A stretch of 64,000 nt of DNA from Cryobacterium sp. CG_9.6 (GTDB taxonomy: Bacteria; Actinomycetota; Actinomycetes; Actinomycetales; Microbacteriaceae): contig NZ_JARXUZ010000002.1 in NCBI RefSeq assembly GCF_029893365.1, forward strand, positions 62,001 through 126,000, read 5' to 3'. A program made the translations under genes and the position numbers. This document shows positions 16,944 through 26,676 of this stretch, in pieces. The notes under the pieces are model-generated. The model was not told where the DNA came from, made no database searches, and saw only the letters and a list, made by a program, of their open reading frames with translations. Positions within the stretch are counted from its first letter, which is position 1; each line of letters begins with the position of its first letter.

Positions 16944-18447
16944 CTAGTCGACGTGTCCAGGCCGACCATACGCTTCGAGGAGGCGCAGCCAGACCTCACT
17001 GAGTGTCGGATAGCTCGGCACCGCATGCCACAGCCGGTCGATCGGGACCTCGGCAACGACCGCGATCGTCGCCGAATGCAGGAGCTCGGCGACGTCCTGG
17101 CCCACGAAGGTTACGCCGATCAGCACCGCCCGATCGAGATCGACAAGCCCGGGCGTGACCCACGTAGACGTCGGCGAGTACCGTGGAACCGCCGAGCGAA
17201 CTGAGGTCGTAGTCGAGGATGCGCACCCGATACCCTGCCTTCACTGCCGCGGCAGCGGTCAGTCCGACGGATGCGACTTCCGGGTCGGTGAAGGTGACCT
17301 GCGGCACCGCGTTGTGGTCGGCTGTGGCAACGTGTGAGCCCCATGGCTTGTCGTCGACCGGGGTGCCTGCCGCGCGAGCGACGATCACGTCACCTACGGC
17401 CCGGGCCTGGTACTTGCCCTGGTGGGTGAGCAAGGCCCGGTGGTTGACATCGCCGGCCGCACACAGCCATCCACTGTCTGGTCGCTCGGTGCCGAGCGCG
17501 GAGACGGATGCGAGGGACTCACCGACCACCCGCAGGGTGTCGTCGACCGTGAGCCAGTCGCCGTCAATGAGTCCCACGGTGGCAAGCCCGAGACCGCCAG
17601 TGTTGGGAACCCGGCCGGTGGCCACCAAAACCTCGCTCGCGATCACGGTGCCGCCGCTGGCGAGGGTCAGCTCCACGTCTCCGGCATCGGTGCGGCGGGC
17701 GGCCGTGGCAAAGTCATCAAGGAGCAGGATCGCGCCAGAATCGCGCAGCGCGGTCGCGACCAGCTCGCCGACAAACGGCTCCGAGCCACCGAGCAGCCCG
17801 CTGCGGGCGATGAGGGTGACGTGTGAGCCAAGAGCCGTATACGCGGTGGCCATCTCGGCAGCAACGACTCCACCGCCGATAATGGCCAAGCTCGTTGGGA
17901 TGTCCGTCACTGAGGTCGCCTCACGGCTGGTCCACGGTGTGACCTCAGCCAGGCCTGTCACCTCGGGCAGCAGGGCCGCTGACCCAGTGCTGATAACGAC
18001 GGCGTGGCTGGCGGTCAGCACTCGCACGCTGCCGTCGGCGGCAGTGACAGTGACCTCACGCGGGGCAGTCAGGGTGCCGCGCCCGCGCACCAAGTCGATT
18101 CCCACCGATTCGAGCCAGTTCGCCTGATCGGCGTCGGAGTAGTCGTTGACGATGGTGTCGCGACGCTTCAGAGTCGCTCGCGGGTCGACCACCGAGGTGA
18201 CAGCCTCGGCGGCTCCGGGAACCCGCCGGGCGGCGGCGAGGACAGCGCCACTGCGCAGCAGCGCTTTCGACGGCATACACGCCCAGCAGGAGCACTCGCC
18301 GCCGATCAGAGACCTCTCGACGATCACCGTGCGTAGGCCACCCTGAGCCGTTCGGTCTGCCACGTTCTCACCAACAGTGCCGACCCCCAGCATGATAACG
18401 TCCCAGGTGTCTGCATCGGTGGAAGGTACAAGGGTCTGAATCGTCAT
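16944..18447 (-). pseudogene. Class I pyridine nucleotide-disulfide oxidoreductase (dihydrolipoyl dehydrogenase-like), C-terminal frameshift
   Basis: About 500-residue flavoprotein. It has VIMLGVGTVGENVADR (FAD), the redox disulfide in GGECSCWACMPSKALLRS (C-x-x-x-x-C variant GECSCWACMPS), SLAIIGGGVVAAEMATAY (NAD(P)H), and CAAGDVNHRALLTHQGKYQA. Near 17147-17158 the frame breaks. The conserved dimerisation tail (GVTFVGQDVAELLHSATIAV, WHAVPSYPTLSEVWLRLLEA) continues in another frame to 16944. The start is taken at ATG 18447 after CTGGAGATTCG. If the shift is real, the active-site C-terminus is lost. The family includes dihydrolipoamide, mercuric and mycothione reductases. Confidence 0.78.
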
Positions 18448-18803
18448 CGAATCTCCAGCCGGGGCGAGATCCGTACCAACGGCACGGTTCGAGCAGCCTA
18501 TCCCGAGCGTTCCACAACTGCCACAGCCTGGCGATCCGCCGGCCATTGATCGGTCAAGAATCGAAAGTTAGGTCGCTCGTTTTTTGAGGCGAACAAACGC
18601 GCGGTGAAACGAAACGCACGACGTTGGGAGCGGCAATGAATCTGCCTGCGCGCAAGCGCCGACAGACCGGCTACGCGAGCAGGAACACCAAGTACAGCCT
18701 TGCCTGCGTGCCCAGTACGCGATCACGACCGTCTCGCATTTCACATTATTTCAAATACGCGTTTTGGCGCTGTTTCTTTGATTGAAACGCCAGTAGTCGT
18801 AAA
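18448..18803. other. Intergenic, no gene recognised
   Basis: Divergence-free gap between two minus-strand genes. The frames here are short and show no protein family; I see no clear terminator or promoter. Confidence 0.4.
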
Positions 18804-19214
18804 TTACGGTGCCAAGCCGAGCTGTTCGAGCATGCCTTGTTGGTCGCTGCTACCCCACCGCTCGACAAGTTTCCCGTTCTCAAACCGGCTAATTTGCATG
18901 CCACGAACCGACATCGTTTTACCGCTGGCAGCGTGGCCCATCAGAGGTCCTTGATGGGTGCCGGTGAGGGTATAAGCGAATGCGACGTCGGTATCGTTAG
19001 CGACGAGACGCTCAACTGCGATGTGCAGGTCTGGAAAAGCGGCAATCATCTCGCCAAAGAACGCTTTGTAACCCTCAGGACCAGGGCCTTGTCCAGGGGC
19101 AGGGTCGTTATCGACCGCATCTTTTGCCACGAGGTTATCGAGAAGGTCGAGTTTTCCGCTGTTCACGGCGTCACCAAACTTTTGCTGGGCTGCGATATTC
19201 ATTTCTTGACTCAT
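18804..19214 (-). CDS. Ester cyclase / SnoaL-like NTF2-fold protein
   Basis: 136-residue SnoaL-like protein. Conserved pieces are NIAAQQKFGDAVNSGKLDLL, PGPEGYKAFFGEMIAAFPDL, and AYTLTGTHQGPLMGHAASGK followed by a MSVRGMQISRFENGKLVERW strand. The fold is a cone-shaped alpha+beta barrel with a small-ligand cavity. Members are annotated as ester cyclases or polyketide cyclases; the true substrate is unknown. The C-terminal SSDQQGMLEQLG is typical. Confidence 0.85.
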   Translation of the reverse strand: MSQEMNIAAQQKFGDAVNSGKLDLLDNLVAKDAVDNDPAPGQGPGPEGYKAFFGEMIAAFPDLHIAVERLVANDTDVAFAYTLTGTHQGPLMGHAASGKTMSVRGMQISRFENGKLVERWGSSDQQGMLEQLGLAP

Positions 19215-19275
19215 GTGTTCACTCTCTTCCTAGACATTTACCGCGGATGGGTTTGTATTGGCCACGGGTGATCAT

Positions 19276-19429
19276 ATGTCTGCAATTCTTAAAATGAAAA
19301 AGACCGAACTGACCGCGTCCGATATCGAACACATATATAGGGTGGTCAGCTACGTGAAGCGACACGAAACACAGATTTCGACGCCGAGCACTCACGATGG
19401 CAATACTCGTGATGAACTAGGGGAATGAG
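19276..19429 (+). pseudogene. DUF3140 C-terminal fragment
   Basis: 50-codon frame beginning MSAILKMKKTELTASDIEHI then YRVVSYVKRHETQ. This matches the middle of DUF3140 proteins, which read ILRKKKxxLTxxDxxHMRKV then VxYVKRHLAQRP. The N-terminal half is missing, the usual WRYSLMNWGHDP ending is replaced by unrelated residues, and the frame stops at the very edge of the IS3 element. It is a remnant cut by rearrangement. Confidence 0.45.
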
Positions 19430-19469
19430 CTGCCGCGGGCATTTCGGACAGCGGAATTAGTGGATTCTT

Positions 19470-20363
19470 CTACGCTGCCAATGCTGGCTGCTGATAACCA
19501 TAGTGGACTTCATTGGGCCGTCGGTAACCGAGAGCGGAGTGCCGGCGTCGGCTGTTGTAAAACCCTTCGATGTAGCGAATGACGTCGCTGCGAGCTTGTG
19601 ATTTCGTGGCGTAAGCGGTGCGATAAACACGCTCATTCTTGAGCATCGAGAAGAAACTTTCCGCCATGCTGTTGTCCCAACACACGCCGGTGCGGCCCAT
19701 GGAGGAACGCATCCCCAGGCCGGACACGAGAGCCCGAAATTCGGCCGAGGTATAGACGCTGCCGCGGTCGGAATGCCAGATCGCGTCGGCCTCGATCACG
19801 GTCGTCGCAGCGGCGTTGCGGAGGGCGTCGGCGACGAGCTCGGTGCGCATGTGATCGGCGATGGACCAGCCGACAACCTTCTTGGAATAGCAGTCGATGA
19901 CGGTGGCCAGATAGATGAATCCTTGCCAGGTATGGATGTAGGTAATATCGCCGACGAACTTCACCCCGGGGCGGTCGGCGGTGAAGTCGCGTTTGACGAG
20001 GTCGGGCATGTTGGCGGCCGCTTCGGCATCGGCTTCGGTAGTGATGCGGAAAGGCCGTGGTTGGCAGGCTACGAGGCCAATCTGGCGCATAAGCTGCCGC
20101 ACCAGCTCGGGCGAGCACTCGGTCTGCTCCGCGGCGAGGTCGGCGTGGATTCGGCGGTATCCGTAGGTGCCGTCGGACTCCTCGAAGAAGTGTTGAATCC
20201 GCGCGATCAGGGCCTCTCGCCGGGCCGCGGTCGCGGACTGCGGCCGGATCGCCCAGTGGTAGAAACCGGACGTTGACACGGCCAGCCAGAGGCACATTTT
20301 CACCACCGAATTCCGGTTGGTGGGCTCAGAATTTTGGGAGTCGATGTACTCGTACTTGCTCAC
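19470..20363 (-). CDS. IS3-family transposase OrfB (DDE catalytic subunit)
   Basis: 297 residues. An N-terminal HTH_21-type region (ALIARIQHFFEESDGTYGYR) is followed by the integrase core with VKFVGDITYIHTWQ (Asp 1), IWHSDRGSVYTS (Asp 2) and DNSMAESFFSMLKNE (Glu), ending FYNSRRRHSALGYRRPNE. In vivo it is made as an OrfAB fusion through a -1 frameshift. Confidence 0.93.
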   Translation of the reverse strand: MSKYEYIDSQNSEPTNRNSVVKMCLWLAVSTSGFYHWAIRPQSATAARREALIARIQHFFEESDGTYGYRRIHADLAAEQTECSPELVRQLMRQIGLVACQPRPFRITTEADAEAAANMPDLVKRDFTADRPGVKFVGDITYIHTWQGFIYLATVIDCYSKKVVGWSIADHMRTELVADALRNAAATTVIEADAIWHSDRGSVYTSAEFRALVSGLGMRSSMGRTGVCWDNSMAESFFSMLKNERVYRTAYATKSQARSDVIRYIEGFYNSRRRHSALGYRRPNEVHYGYQQPALAA

Positions 20364-20653
20364 TACCGCTGCTCCCGCGCGAAGTAAGCGCTGGCTTTTT
20401 TCAAGAAAGCGGTCTCCGCCCGCAGCTCTTGAACTTCCCGCTCGAGTTCCTTCAGACGGGCCCGTTCCGACACTGTCAGGTCCGCTTCGGTGCCGCCGTT
20501 GGCCTCGCGGTATTTGTTGAGCCAGTTCCGGAGCGTCTCGGGCCCGACGCCGTATGCGGTGGCGACGTCCTTGATCGGTTTGGAGGTATTAATCACCTCG
20601 CGACACAGCTCGTCTTTGAACTCCTGGGTGAAACGCCTACGCGCTGCGGTCAT
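20363..20653 (-). CDS. IS3-family transposase OrfA (HTH subunit)
   Basis: 96 residues. A helix-turn-helix of HTH_Tnp_1 type (RRRFTQEFKDELCREV, VATAYGVGPETLRNWLNKY) is followed by a leucine-zipper-like coiled coil (LKELEREVQELRAETAFLKK). Near the 3' end the minus strand has AAAAAAG (plus-strand 20395-20401), the classic IS3 slippery heptamer for -1 frameshifting into OrfB. Confidence 0.92.
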   Translation of the reverse strand: MTAARRRFTQEFKDELCREVINTSKPIKDVATAYGVGPETLRNWLNKYREANGGTEADLTVSERARLKELEREVQELRAETAFLKKASAYFAREQR

Positions 20654-20836
20654 GCTGATCTCTACTTTCAGTGAACCCTCATTTTAAGAGGGCCCACTGT
20701 CCGAGATATCCGCGGCAGGTCAGAATGACCCACTAAAAACATAGCGGCAGGGGAACTGTGCGGTCTAGCTCTCCCTGCCGCGCACGCCATAATTTGGACC
20801 ACAGAACCTAGGTCACATGGGCCGCTAGGTGTTGGC

Positions 20837-21979
20837 CTATTCGGGCTTGAGGATAACCTTGGTCCACCCGTCGGTGCGGTCGCGAAAGTTCTTGTAGGCA
20901 TCCGAGGCATCGCTAAGGGGAATCTCGTGAGAAACGATCCATGATGGCTTGGCTTTACCCACAGCTATCAGTTCGCGCAACTGCCGATTATATTTCTTCA
21001 CCGGGCATTGGCCACTGCCAATGTTTATTCCCTTGAGCCACTGCAGACCGTAGTCAATAGCAATCTTGCCCTGTTTGGCGTTCTCGTCGATGCCGCCGGG
21101 ATCTGCGGGCAGGAAAACACCAACAACACCAATTCCCCCGGTGATACGCACGGACTGAATCAGCCGGTTCAGAGTCATGGCGGGATCTTCGGTGCCCTGT
21201 GGGTCGTGGGCCTGATAGCCCACGCATTCACAACCTCGGTCCGCGCCAATACCCTTGGTCTGATCCAAAACAAACTGAACCGGGTCAGTCTTCGAGTCAT
21301 CGATGGCGATTGCACCGATCTGCTCGGCGAGGGCAAGCCGGTCTGGGCGGCGATCCACAACCCAGACTTTACTCGCTCCCTTTATCGTCGCAGACAGGGC
21401 TGCCATCAGCCCGACCGGACCCGCACCGTAAATCACTACGGTGTCACCGGGTATGATTCCAGCCATCTCGGTAGCGTGATAGCCCGTAGGGAAGATATCC
21501 GAAAGCATCACGTAATCGTTTTGCTTTTCTACAGCGTCTTCACCCAGACGCAAGCAGTTGTTATCGCCGTAAGGCACACGCAGCATTTGGGCCTGCCCAC
21601 CAGGATACGGTCCCATTCCCGCGAAGCCGTAGGCGGCGCCCGCACCGACCGGGTCTGACTGAGTGGTCATACAATAGTTAGTGAAACCGCGTTCGCAATT
21701 CTTGCAAAACCCGCAAGAAATATTGAACGGCAGCACGACGCGTTCGCCGACTTTTACCTTGTCGACGCCGTTACCGACCTCGATGACCTCGCCCATATTT
21801 TCGTGACCAAACGTGCGTCCAGTCTCAAAATTGGTGCGTCCCTCGTACATGTGCAAATCTGAACCGCAAATATTCGTGGCCGTAATGCGCACGAGAACGT
21901 CAGTGGGACGTTCAATCGTGGCATCCGGAACTTCTTCAACGTTGACCTCATTGGGGCCTTTATAAACGACTGCTTTCAT
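20837..21979 (-). CDS. Glutathione-independent formaldehyde dehydrogenase-type zinc alcohol dehydrogenase
   Basis: 380-residue medium-chain dehydrogenase/reductase. Catalytic zinc ligands are C38 (NICGSDLH), H59 and E60 (FGHEN); structural zinc cysteines are C89, C92, C95 and C103. The NAD site is VVIYGAGPVGLMAALSA, then WVVDRRPDRLALAEQIGA. The long insertion with ECVGYQAHDPQGTEDPAMTL is the mark of the Pseudomonas-type formaldehyde dehydrogenase (dismutase) group. It probably oxidises formaldehyde or another short aldehyde with tightly bound NAD. A GGGAGAAAAGAA site precedes ATG. Confidence 0.92.
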   Translation of the reverse strand: MKAVVYKGPNEVNVEEVPDATIERPTDVLVRITATNICGSDLHMYEGRTNFETGRTFGHENMGEVIEVGNGVDKVKVGERVVLPFNISCGFCKNCERGFTNYCMTTQSDPVGAGAAYGFAGMGPYPGGQAQMLRVPYGDNNCLRLGEDAVEKQNDYVMLSDIFPTGYHATEMAGIIPGDTVVIYGAGPVGLMAALSATIKGASKVWVVDRRPDRLALAEQIGAIAIDDSKTDPVQFVLDQTKGIGADRGCECVGYQAHDPQGTEDPAMTLNRLIQSVRITGGIGVVGVFLPADPGGIDENAKQGKIAIDYGLQWLKGINIGSGQCPVKKYNRQLRELIAVGKAKPSWIVSHEIPLSDASDAYKNFRDRTDGWTKVILKPE

Positions 21980-22588
21980 TTCTTTTCTCCCTGGTTTTCA
22001 TGACCGTAAACATGAACGGTCCGTCTTCTTTCGGAGGTGTACAAATTTCAGTGCCGGGGCAACCTCAAGCTGCCCGCAGATTGTGCCTAGTTTGTGTCTA
22101 TCACCGTTCCATGTGCACCACCTCACCGCCGCAACTATCGCGACGCCCACACCGGGCATCACAGGCCAGTGTCCGTCTCGTACGAAGCGACCAGCAGTGT
22201 GCAGGCCGGATCAGAAGAAATTGACTGAGCCGAAAATCCTCATCACAAAAAAGCAAAAACGCAGGGGGCATTACATTCCCAGCTGCTGCGTGCTGGGGAA
22301 AGTCAAAAACACGTTCTCCAGAGACGGACATTCGCCAGCGTCAAGGACCACCGCACCCGCGCCAAAATTCTGACACACGTGCCCGCTTGAACAGACTGTG
22401 CGGTTCACTTTCACAGAACATGTGCTCGAGATGGCCGACGGATTTGGAGTTTATGTCGCGATCGGGAGTGTCAGTATTTTCCAAACGGTTACTACGTGTT
22501 GTGATGTCACGCATCTGGGCGGTGCTGTGGCGAACTTCGTGTGAGGTGTGCGGACTATCACGAGTTGTAAGCCGGTCTTCCAGCAGCG
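21980..22588. other. Intergenic, no gene recognised
   Basis: 609 bp between two minus-strand genes. Open frames up to 96 codons exist on both strands but show no recognisable motif. The region is lower in GC around 22230-22270 and probably holds the promoter of the formaldehyde-dehydrogenase-like gene near its left side. Confidence 0.4.
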
Positions 22589-23044
22589 TCAGGCCTGCAC
22601 ATCTCCGCGCCATCCGACATCGCCGGATCCTTTCGCCTCGATGAATTTCTTAAAGTTCGTGAGGTCTTTCTTGATGGCGTGGTCGTCCAGGCTGAGAGCG
22701 GCTCCAGCTTTCTCAAGCAGCCCTTTGGCCTCCCAATCAAGCTGAACTGTCACACGCGTCTCGTTCGGGGCCAATTTATGGAATGTGACAACTCCTGCGT
22801 GGTCGACTTGGCCGCCAGTGCTGTTCCAGGCAACACGCTCGTCGGGGTGCTGCTCAGTTATCCGAGCCTCAAACGTACGCTCCACTCCGCCGATTTTGAT
22901 CGTCCACTCGGTAAGAGTGTCGGTTACTTGTGTGATGGATTCAATAAAGTTCAGGAATTTTGGAAACTCCTCGAATTTTGTCCACTGGTTGTACGCGACG
23001 GTAACGGGAACGTTGACGTCGACAGTCTCGATGGCGTTGGGCAT
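22589..23044 (-). CDS. SRPBCC-family (polyketide cyclase/dehydrase-like) protein
   Basis: 151-residue START/Bet v1-fold protein. It opens with ETVDVNVPVTVAYNQWTKFE then EFPKFLNFIESITQ, the cyclase/dehydrase N-terminal helix-grip. It continues with IGGVERTFEARITEQHPDER and VAWNSTGGQVDHAGVVTF then LAPNETRVTVQLDWEAKG, all characteristic of single-domain polyketide_cyc proteins. The fold binds hydrophobic ligands; the role is unknown. A consensus GGAGG lies 6 nt before ATG. Confidence 0.88.
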   Translation of the reverse strand: MPNAIETVDVNVPVTVAYNQWTKFEEFPKFLNFIESITQVTDTLTEWTIKIGGVERTFEARITEQHPDERVAWNSTGGQVDHAGVVTFHKLAPNETRVTVQLDWEAKGLLEKAGAALSLDDHAIKKDLTNFKKFIEAKGSGDVGWRGDVQA

Positions 23045-23204
23045 GATGACCTCCTAATGCGAATTCAACGGATGAAATAGTTTTGCAACCCCTTTCACCG
23101 TACCGAAGGCAAATCCAAGGTCAACCCCGGGAAGCAAAACTCACAAGGGACAAGAAGGTGCCTGTGCGCGGAACCGCAACAGCGTGAACGAGCGTCAGGA
23201 CGGG

Positions 23205-24470
23205 CTAAACGACGGGCGAGGGATACCCTTCAAAATCTCTCTCGGTCCCCGGGCGAAGCGCGACCAAAATGCGCTTCAGATCGATGACGATCGCGGCCGT
23301 GGGGCTGAGCGATGTCGCTCCGGCGCCCAACGCTTGCATGCCGTGCAGAATCGCCTTGACTGCCACGACGGCAGCATCAAAAGGTGCGCTATCACGCGGG
23401 CCGTCGTTCGTTGCGCGCAAAGTTTCCGCTACCGCGTGCAGGGCATCGCTGAGAACCGGCTGTAGCTCGGGCGGTAGCTCAAGGGGAATAGGTTTACCCC
23501 AGATCATGCCTGCAAAAACCTCAGTCAAGTTGCGCACGTGAAAAGTGACGTTCTCCAGAGCCGTAAGGTCCTCATAATCAACAACAAGATTTCTGCGGTT
23601 GAACCGAGCGCGAGGGTTACCCTTACGGCTCTCGTCGGCGTGTTGCACAGCGGACCTGACGTCTCGGGCCGCGTCGGTGAGTGCGTTGCCTCTGGTCGCC
23701 CAGAGTTCACGCTTCGGAGGCCAAATCTCGACCAAGGCCACGCCGATATCGTTGAGGTGTGTGGCGAGGGTGCGTCGAAAACTAGTCAACTACTCGACAG
23801 CCGTGCCGACGGCAAGCGGTGGTAAAATCAGCAGGTCGACTAAAAGCCCCACCACTATTCCTAGACAGACTTGGGCGAAATAACCGGCCGAGTAGTTATC
23901 GGCTTCTGGGCCCCCGATGATGAGAACGAAAAAAGCAGTCAGGGGTACGTGTTCTCCGCCCACACCAAGCCATCGCATTCCTCCGATAAGAGAGCCGAGG
24001 CCGGTGACTAGCGAGATCGTCCACACGCTGGGCTCGCTCAGGAGGAGCACGGCCCCGGCGAGGACGATTCCCACAGTGAGCCCAGCGAGGGTTTGCAAAG
24101 CGCTACGGAGCGAACGCATAAGCGTGGGATGCATGCTCAAAAGTGCGCCCAGCGGCGCGTAGTACCGCAATTCCTGAGCATCTCCGGGGAGGAAAGGGGA
24201 CAGCGTCCAGGCAATCGCCACAGCAACAGCGATCTTGGTGACCTGGAGGAACCGCGGAGGTCGAAGACGACGGCGAACCGACGCCAACCGTGATGCGTTC
24301 CACGGGAAAATCGTTCTCGGCATCGTCTGATTCGCTGCTAAAGCAACGGAGAGTTGGGATCCGCTCGCCTGCAGGTCAAGCGCAGATGCTGGCGAGGTGC
24401 TGGGAAACATCCGACAAGAGAAACACTCCCGCAGTAAGCCGGTAACGAAACTGACTCGAAAGGTTGACAC
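23205..24470 (-). pseudogene. FUSC/aromatic acid exporter family membrane protein split by an in-frame TAG
   Basis: Two consecutive minus-strand frames form one protein. The first (24470-23793) has several membrane helices, e.g. VAVAIAWTLSPFLPG, ALQTLAGLTVGIVLAGAVLL, ISLVTGLGSLIGGMRW and VCLGIVVGLLVDLLILPPLA. It ends VGTAVE then TAG at 23792-23790, and the same frame continues LTSFRRTLATHLNDIGVALV with a long cytosolic helical part to 23205. This is the FUSC/ArAE arrangement. The TAG most likely replaced CAG. A later ATG at 24323 is an alternative start. Confidence 0.78.
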
Positions 24471-24675
24471 CTTCTGTCACTTTATTCATGCAGATTCCTG
24501 AACCATCGAGATCTTTTTTAAGGCTAAGCAGCCATCAAAAACAGCAATATTCCCAGTTCGGGCACACGCACCTGCGGCCAACAAATAATACCAGCGAACA
24601 AAAAATCTTCCCCCTCAACGCCGCAAGATAAGTCCGAAAGCCCCAAATGGCAGCTCCGACTGCTTGACTATCACC

Positions 24676-25542
24676 ATGACCGCAGATTTACTTTATCCTT
24701 CTGGATATAACGCCGAGTTCCTTAAAACTTGTGTGCCGCTTCCGGCCTCTCCCGGGGGAACCCTGATTCGTGAACTGCTTTACACACATTTCACCGTGCT
24801 AATCGACCCTGCGCGCCGCCTCGCGCTCGTGACCGGCGTCAACATCAACGGAGACCAGCTCGTTACCGCTGACCGGGGCGACGACTGGCACCTCGACTCG
24901 CGTATCCCGCTCTATGAACAGGCCGGGGAAGACGTCTACGCCAGAAACAAACTCGACCGCGGACATCTCGTCCGGCGCCAAGACCCTGTGTGGGGCGACA
25001 AAACGATAGCCCGTCGAGCGAATTACGATACCTTTGCTTACACCAACGCCGCACCCCAAGCCGGAGTCTTTAACCAATCGAAACAACTCTGGCTCGGCCT
25101 CGAGGACCACGTCCTCACCTATGCACGCACCAACGGTAACCGCATCAGCGTCTTCACTGCCCCCGTGCTCTCAGCCGAGGATCCGATATACCGCGGCGTG
25201 AAAATCCCACAAGCGTTCTGGAAAATTGCTGCATGGACAGCGACCGCAAAAAACTCCACCGTTCTGCGCGCTGCCGGATTCGTCCTCGACCAAAGCCCAC
25301 AATTAAAAGACATCGAGCTCGACACGGTCCGCGCTCCTGCCCTCATCGACAATAATCCCCCGCCGCTTGGACCGTACCGGACCTATCAAGTACCGATCAC
25401 CGACATTGTAGGCCTTACCGGGCTCAACATGGACGCCTTATCCGAAGCGGACGTCTACGCCCGGACCCCAGTTATCCGAGAAGGAACGGACCACCGAACG
25501 CACTGGATCGAACTGGTCGACATCGCAAGAATCCACCTCTGA
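24676..25542 (+). CDS. DNA/RNA non-specific endonuclease
   Basis: About 290-residue sugar-non-specific nuclease of the beta-beta-alpha-metal superfamily. The catalytic motif is DRGH (KLDRGHLVRRQDPVWG, about residues 94-106), followed by the Asn block TNAAPQAGVFNQSKQLWLGL with the metal-binding asparagine and Glu further on. No signal peptide is apparent, unlike secreted Serratia-type nucleases. A TTG four codons upstream is an alternative start. It sits alone between IS scars; no immunity gene is visible. Confidence 0.9.
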   Translation: MTADLLYPSGYNAEFLKTCVPLPASPGGTLIRELLYTHFTVLIDPARRLALVTGVNINGDQLVTADRGDDWHLDSRIPLYEQAGEDVYARNKLDRGHLVRRQDPVWGDKTIARRANYDTFAYTNAAPQAGVFNQSKQLWLGLEDHVLTYARTNGNRISVFTAPVLSAEDPIYRGVKIPQAFWKIAAWTATAKNSTVLRAAGFVLDQSPQLKDIELDTVRAPALIDNNPPPLGPYRTYQVPITDIVGLTGLNMDALSEADVYARTPVIREGTDHRTHWIELVDIARIHL

Positions 25543-25592
25543 CCACACTGAATCTTCTACATCCAGCTCAGTTTCGCGCACAGGTATCTGGA

Positions 25593-25631
25593 CTGCTGCG
25601 GGAATTGCGCTGTCCGAAATGCCCGCGGCAG
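25593..25631. repeat. Palindromic IS3-end mini-scar
   Basis: CTGCTGCGGG (25593-25602) faces CCCGCGGCAG in inverted orientation, and CTGTCCGAAATGCCCGCGGC (from 25610) equals the orfB-side end of the IS3 element at 19430. Both element ends are therefore present with nothing between them. It resembles the unit at 8023-8068. Confidence 0.6.
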
Positions 25632-25667
25632 CTCAGCCCTCTGGGCCGTGCTCCGTGACCACACCCA

Positions 25668-26490
25668 CTACCAGGAACCAACTACGATCCCAATGCTCAA
25701 AACTGCTTGATAAAGACATTGAGATTCCCAATGGCCAGGTATGGCACGGTCAGAAACTTCTGCAGGTCGCTCGCTGATCATGATCATGTCGGGGATCTTG
25801 CCCGAGTTCTTCGCGGCAGGCCGTCTCGGCCGACGAATCGCACGGCCGGTTCGCAAGTGTTGATGCAGATCAGCACGTAAATGACCGCGGCCCTGCACGT
25901 AAAGTGCTTGGTAAATCGCTTCGGGGCTCACCCGCATCTCCTGCCGGTCCGGGAACACTCTCGCCAAGTGGTCACTGATTTGTTCCGGACTCCATTTCAC
26001 GCACAGCTTCGTCTGCACCAAGGATGCCAGTTCCGGGTGATCGAATTTGCTGGCCTTAGGTCGACGCCCGCGAAGCTCAGCCTGTTTATGCGCCGCATAC
26101 GGGGCATACCTCGTTCGTGCTCGAGGGCCAGCCTTGGAACCACCGCGAGCTAACTCCCGACTGATCGTCGCCGGAGACCTGCCCACCTCGGCAGCGATCG
26201 CCCGCACACCGGCACCGTTCACGTGCAAGTCCGCGATCCGCAACCGCTCTTCCAAGCACAAGTACCGCCCAGACCTCTCGGCCTCCGGAACAGGGATCCG
26301 TCCTCCCGTTGCTTGACGCCAACGCCGTCCAGTTCGTCGATTCACTCCCACAGCACCACCCGCCGCCGTCAGCGTCGACCCTTTAGACATCAACACCCAA
26401 AACCGAGCCTGCATCTCCACCAGCTCACACTTCGACCACATCGGCAACACCTCTCAAAATGGAGTGTCGCAACGACCAGTTGAATCCGCC
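25668..26490 (-). pseudogene. IS30-family transposase, 3'-truncated
   Basis: The minus-strand frame starts at 26450 with MQARFWVLMSKGSTLTAAGG, an HTH_38 block (VRAIAAEVGRSPATISRELA), YAAHKQAELRGRRPK and RVFPDRQEMRVSPEAIYQAL. It runs to PAEVSDRAIPGHWE, immediately before the first catalytic Asp. After that the frame is unrelated (from about 25735), so the DDE domain is missing. The left terminal repeat (GGCGGATTCAACTGG on the minus strand) ends at 26490. Confidence 0.85.
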
Positions 26491-26676
26491 AAACCTCATA
26501 CGGGACAGTGAAAACGGTGGAGCGGTCGCACTCATCGAACGCTCAATACGGTGGACTAATAAGGCTCAAAATGGAAGCGTTTGAAACGCTCAAAATAGTG
26601 TACTAGTCGAGGTACGTGGAAGGGTCATCACAAGGAACGGTATCAGAGACGAATCATCGACGACACGCTCGACGAG

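Larger units (their letters stand above)
19430..20718 (-). mobile_element. IS3-family insertion sequence, complete, minus orientation
   Basis: About 1.29-kb element with orfA and orfB in overlapping frames. The terminal inverted repeats are CTGCCGCGGGCATTTCGGAC from 19430 and, inverted at the other end, CTGCCGCGGATATCTCGGAC from 20718. No clear target duplication is seen. Both frames are open, and the family frameshift heptamer is present, so it may be active. Its ends recur as scars at 4063, 8026 and 25593. Confidence 0.9.

Noticed and set aside
17219..18127. 302-codon plus-strand frame opposite the disulfide reductase
   Set aside because: Thr/Ser/Pro/Arg-rich shadow of a conserved gene with no recognisable domain.
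23205..23789. The second half of the FUSC gene as an independent protein from TTG
   Set aside because: It continues the upstream frame exactly after a single TAG and has the expected FUSC C-terminal features; no ribosome site precedes the TTG.
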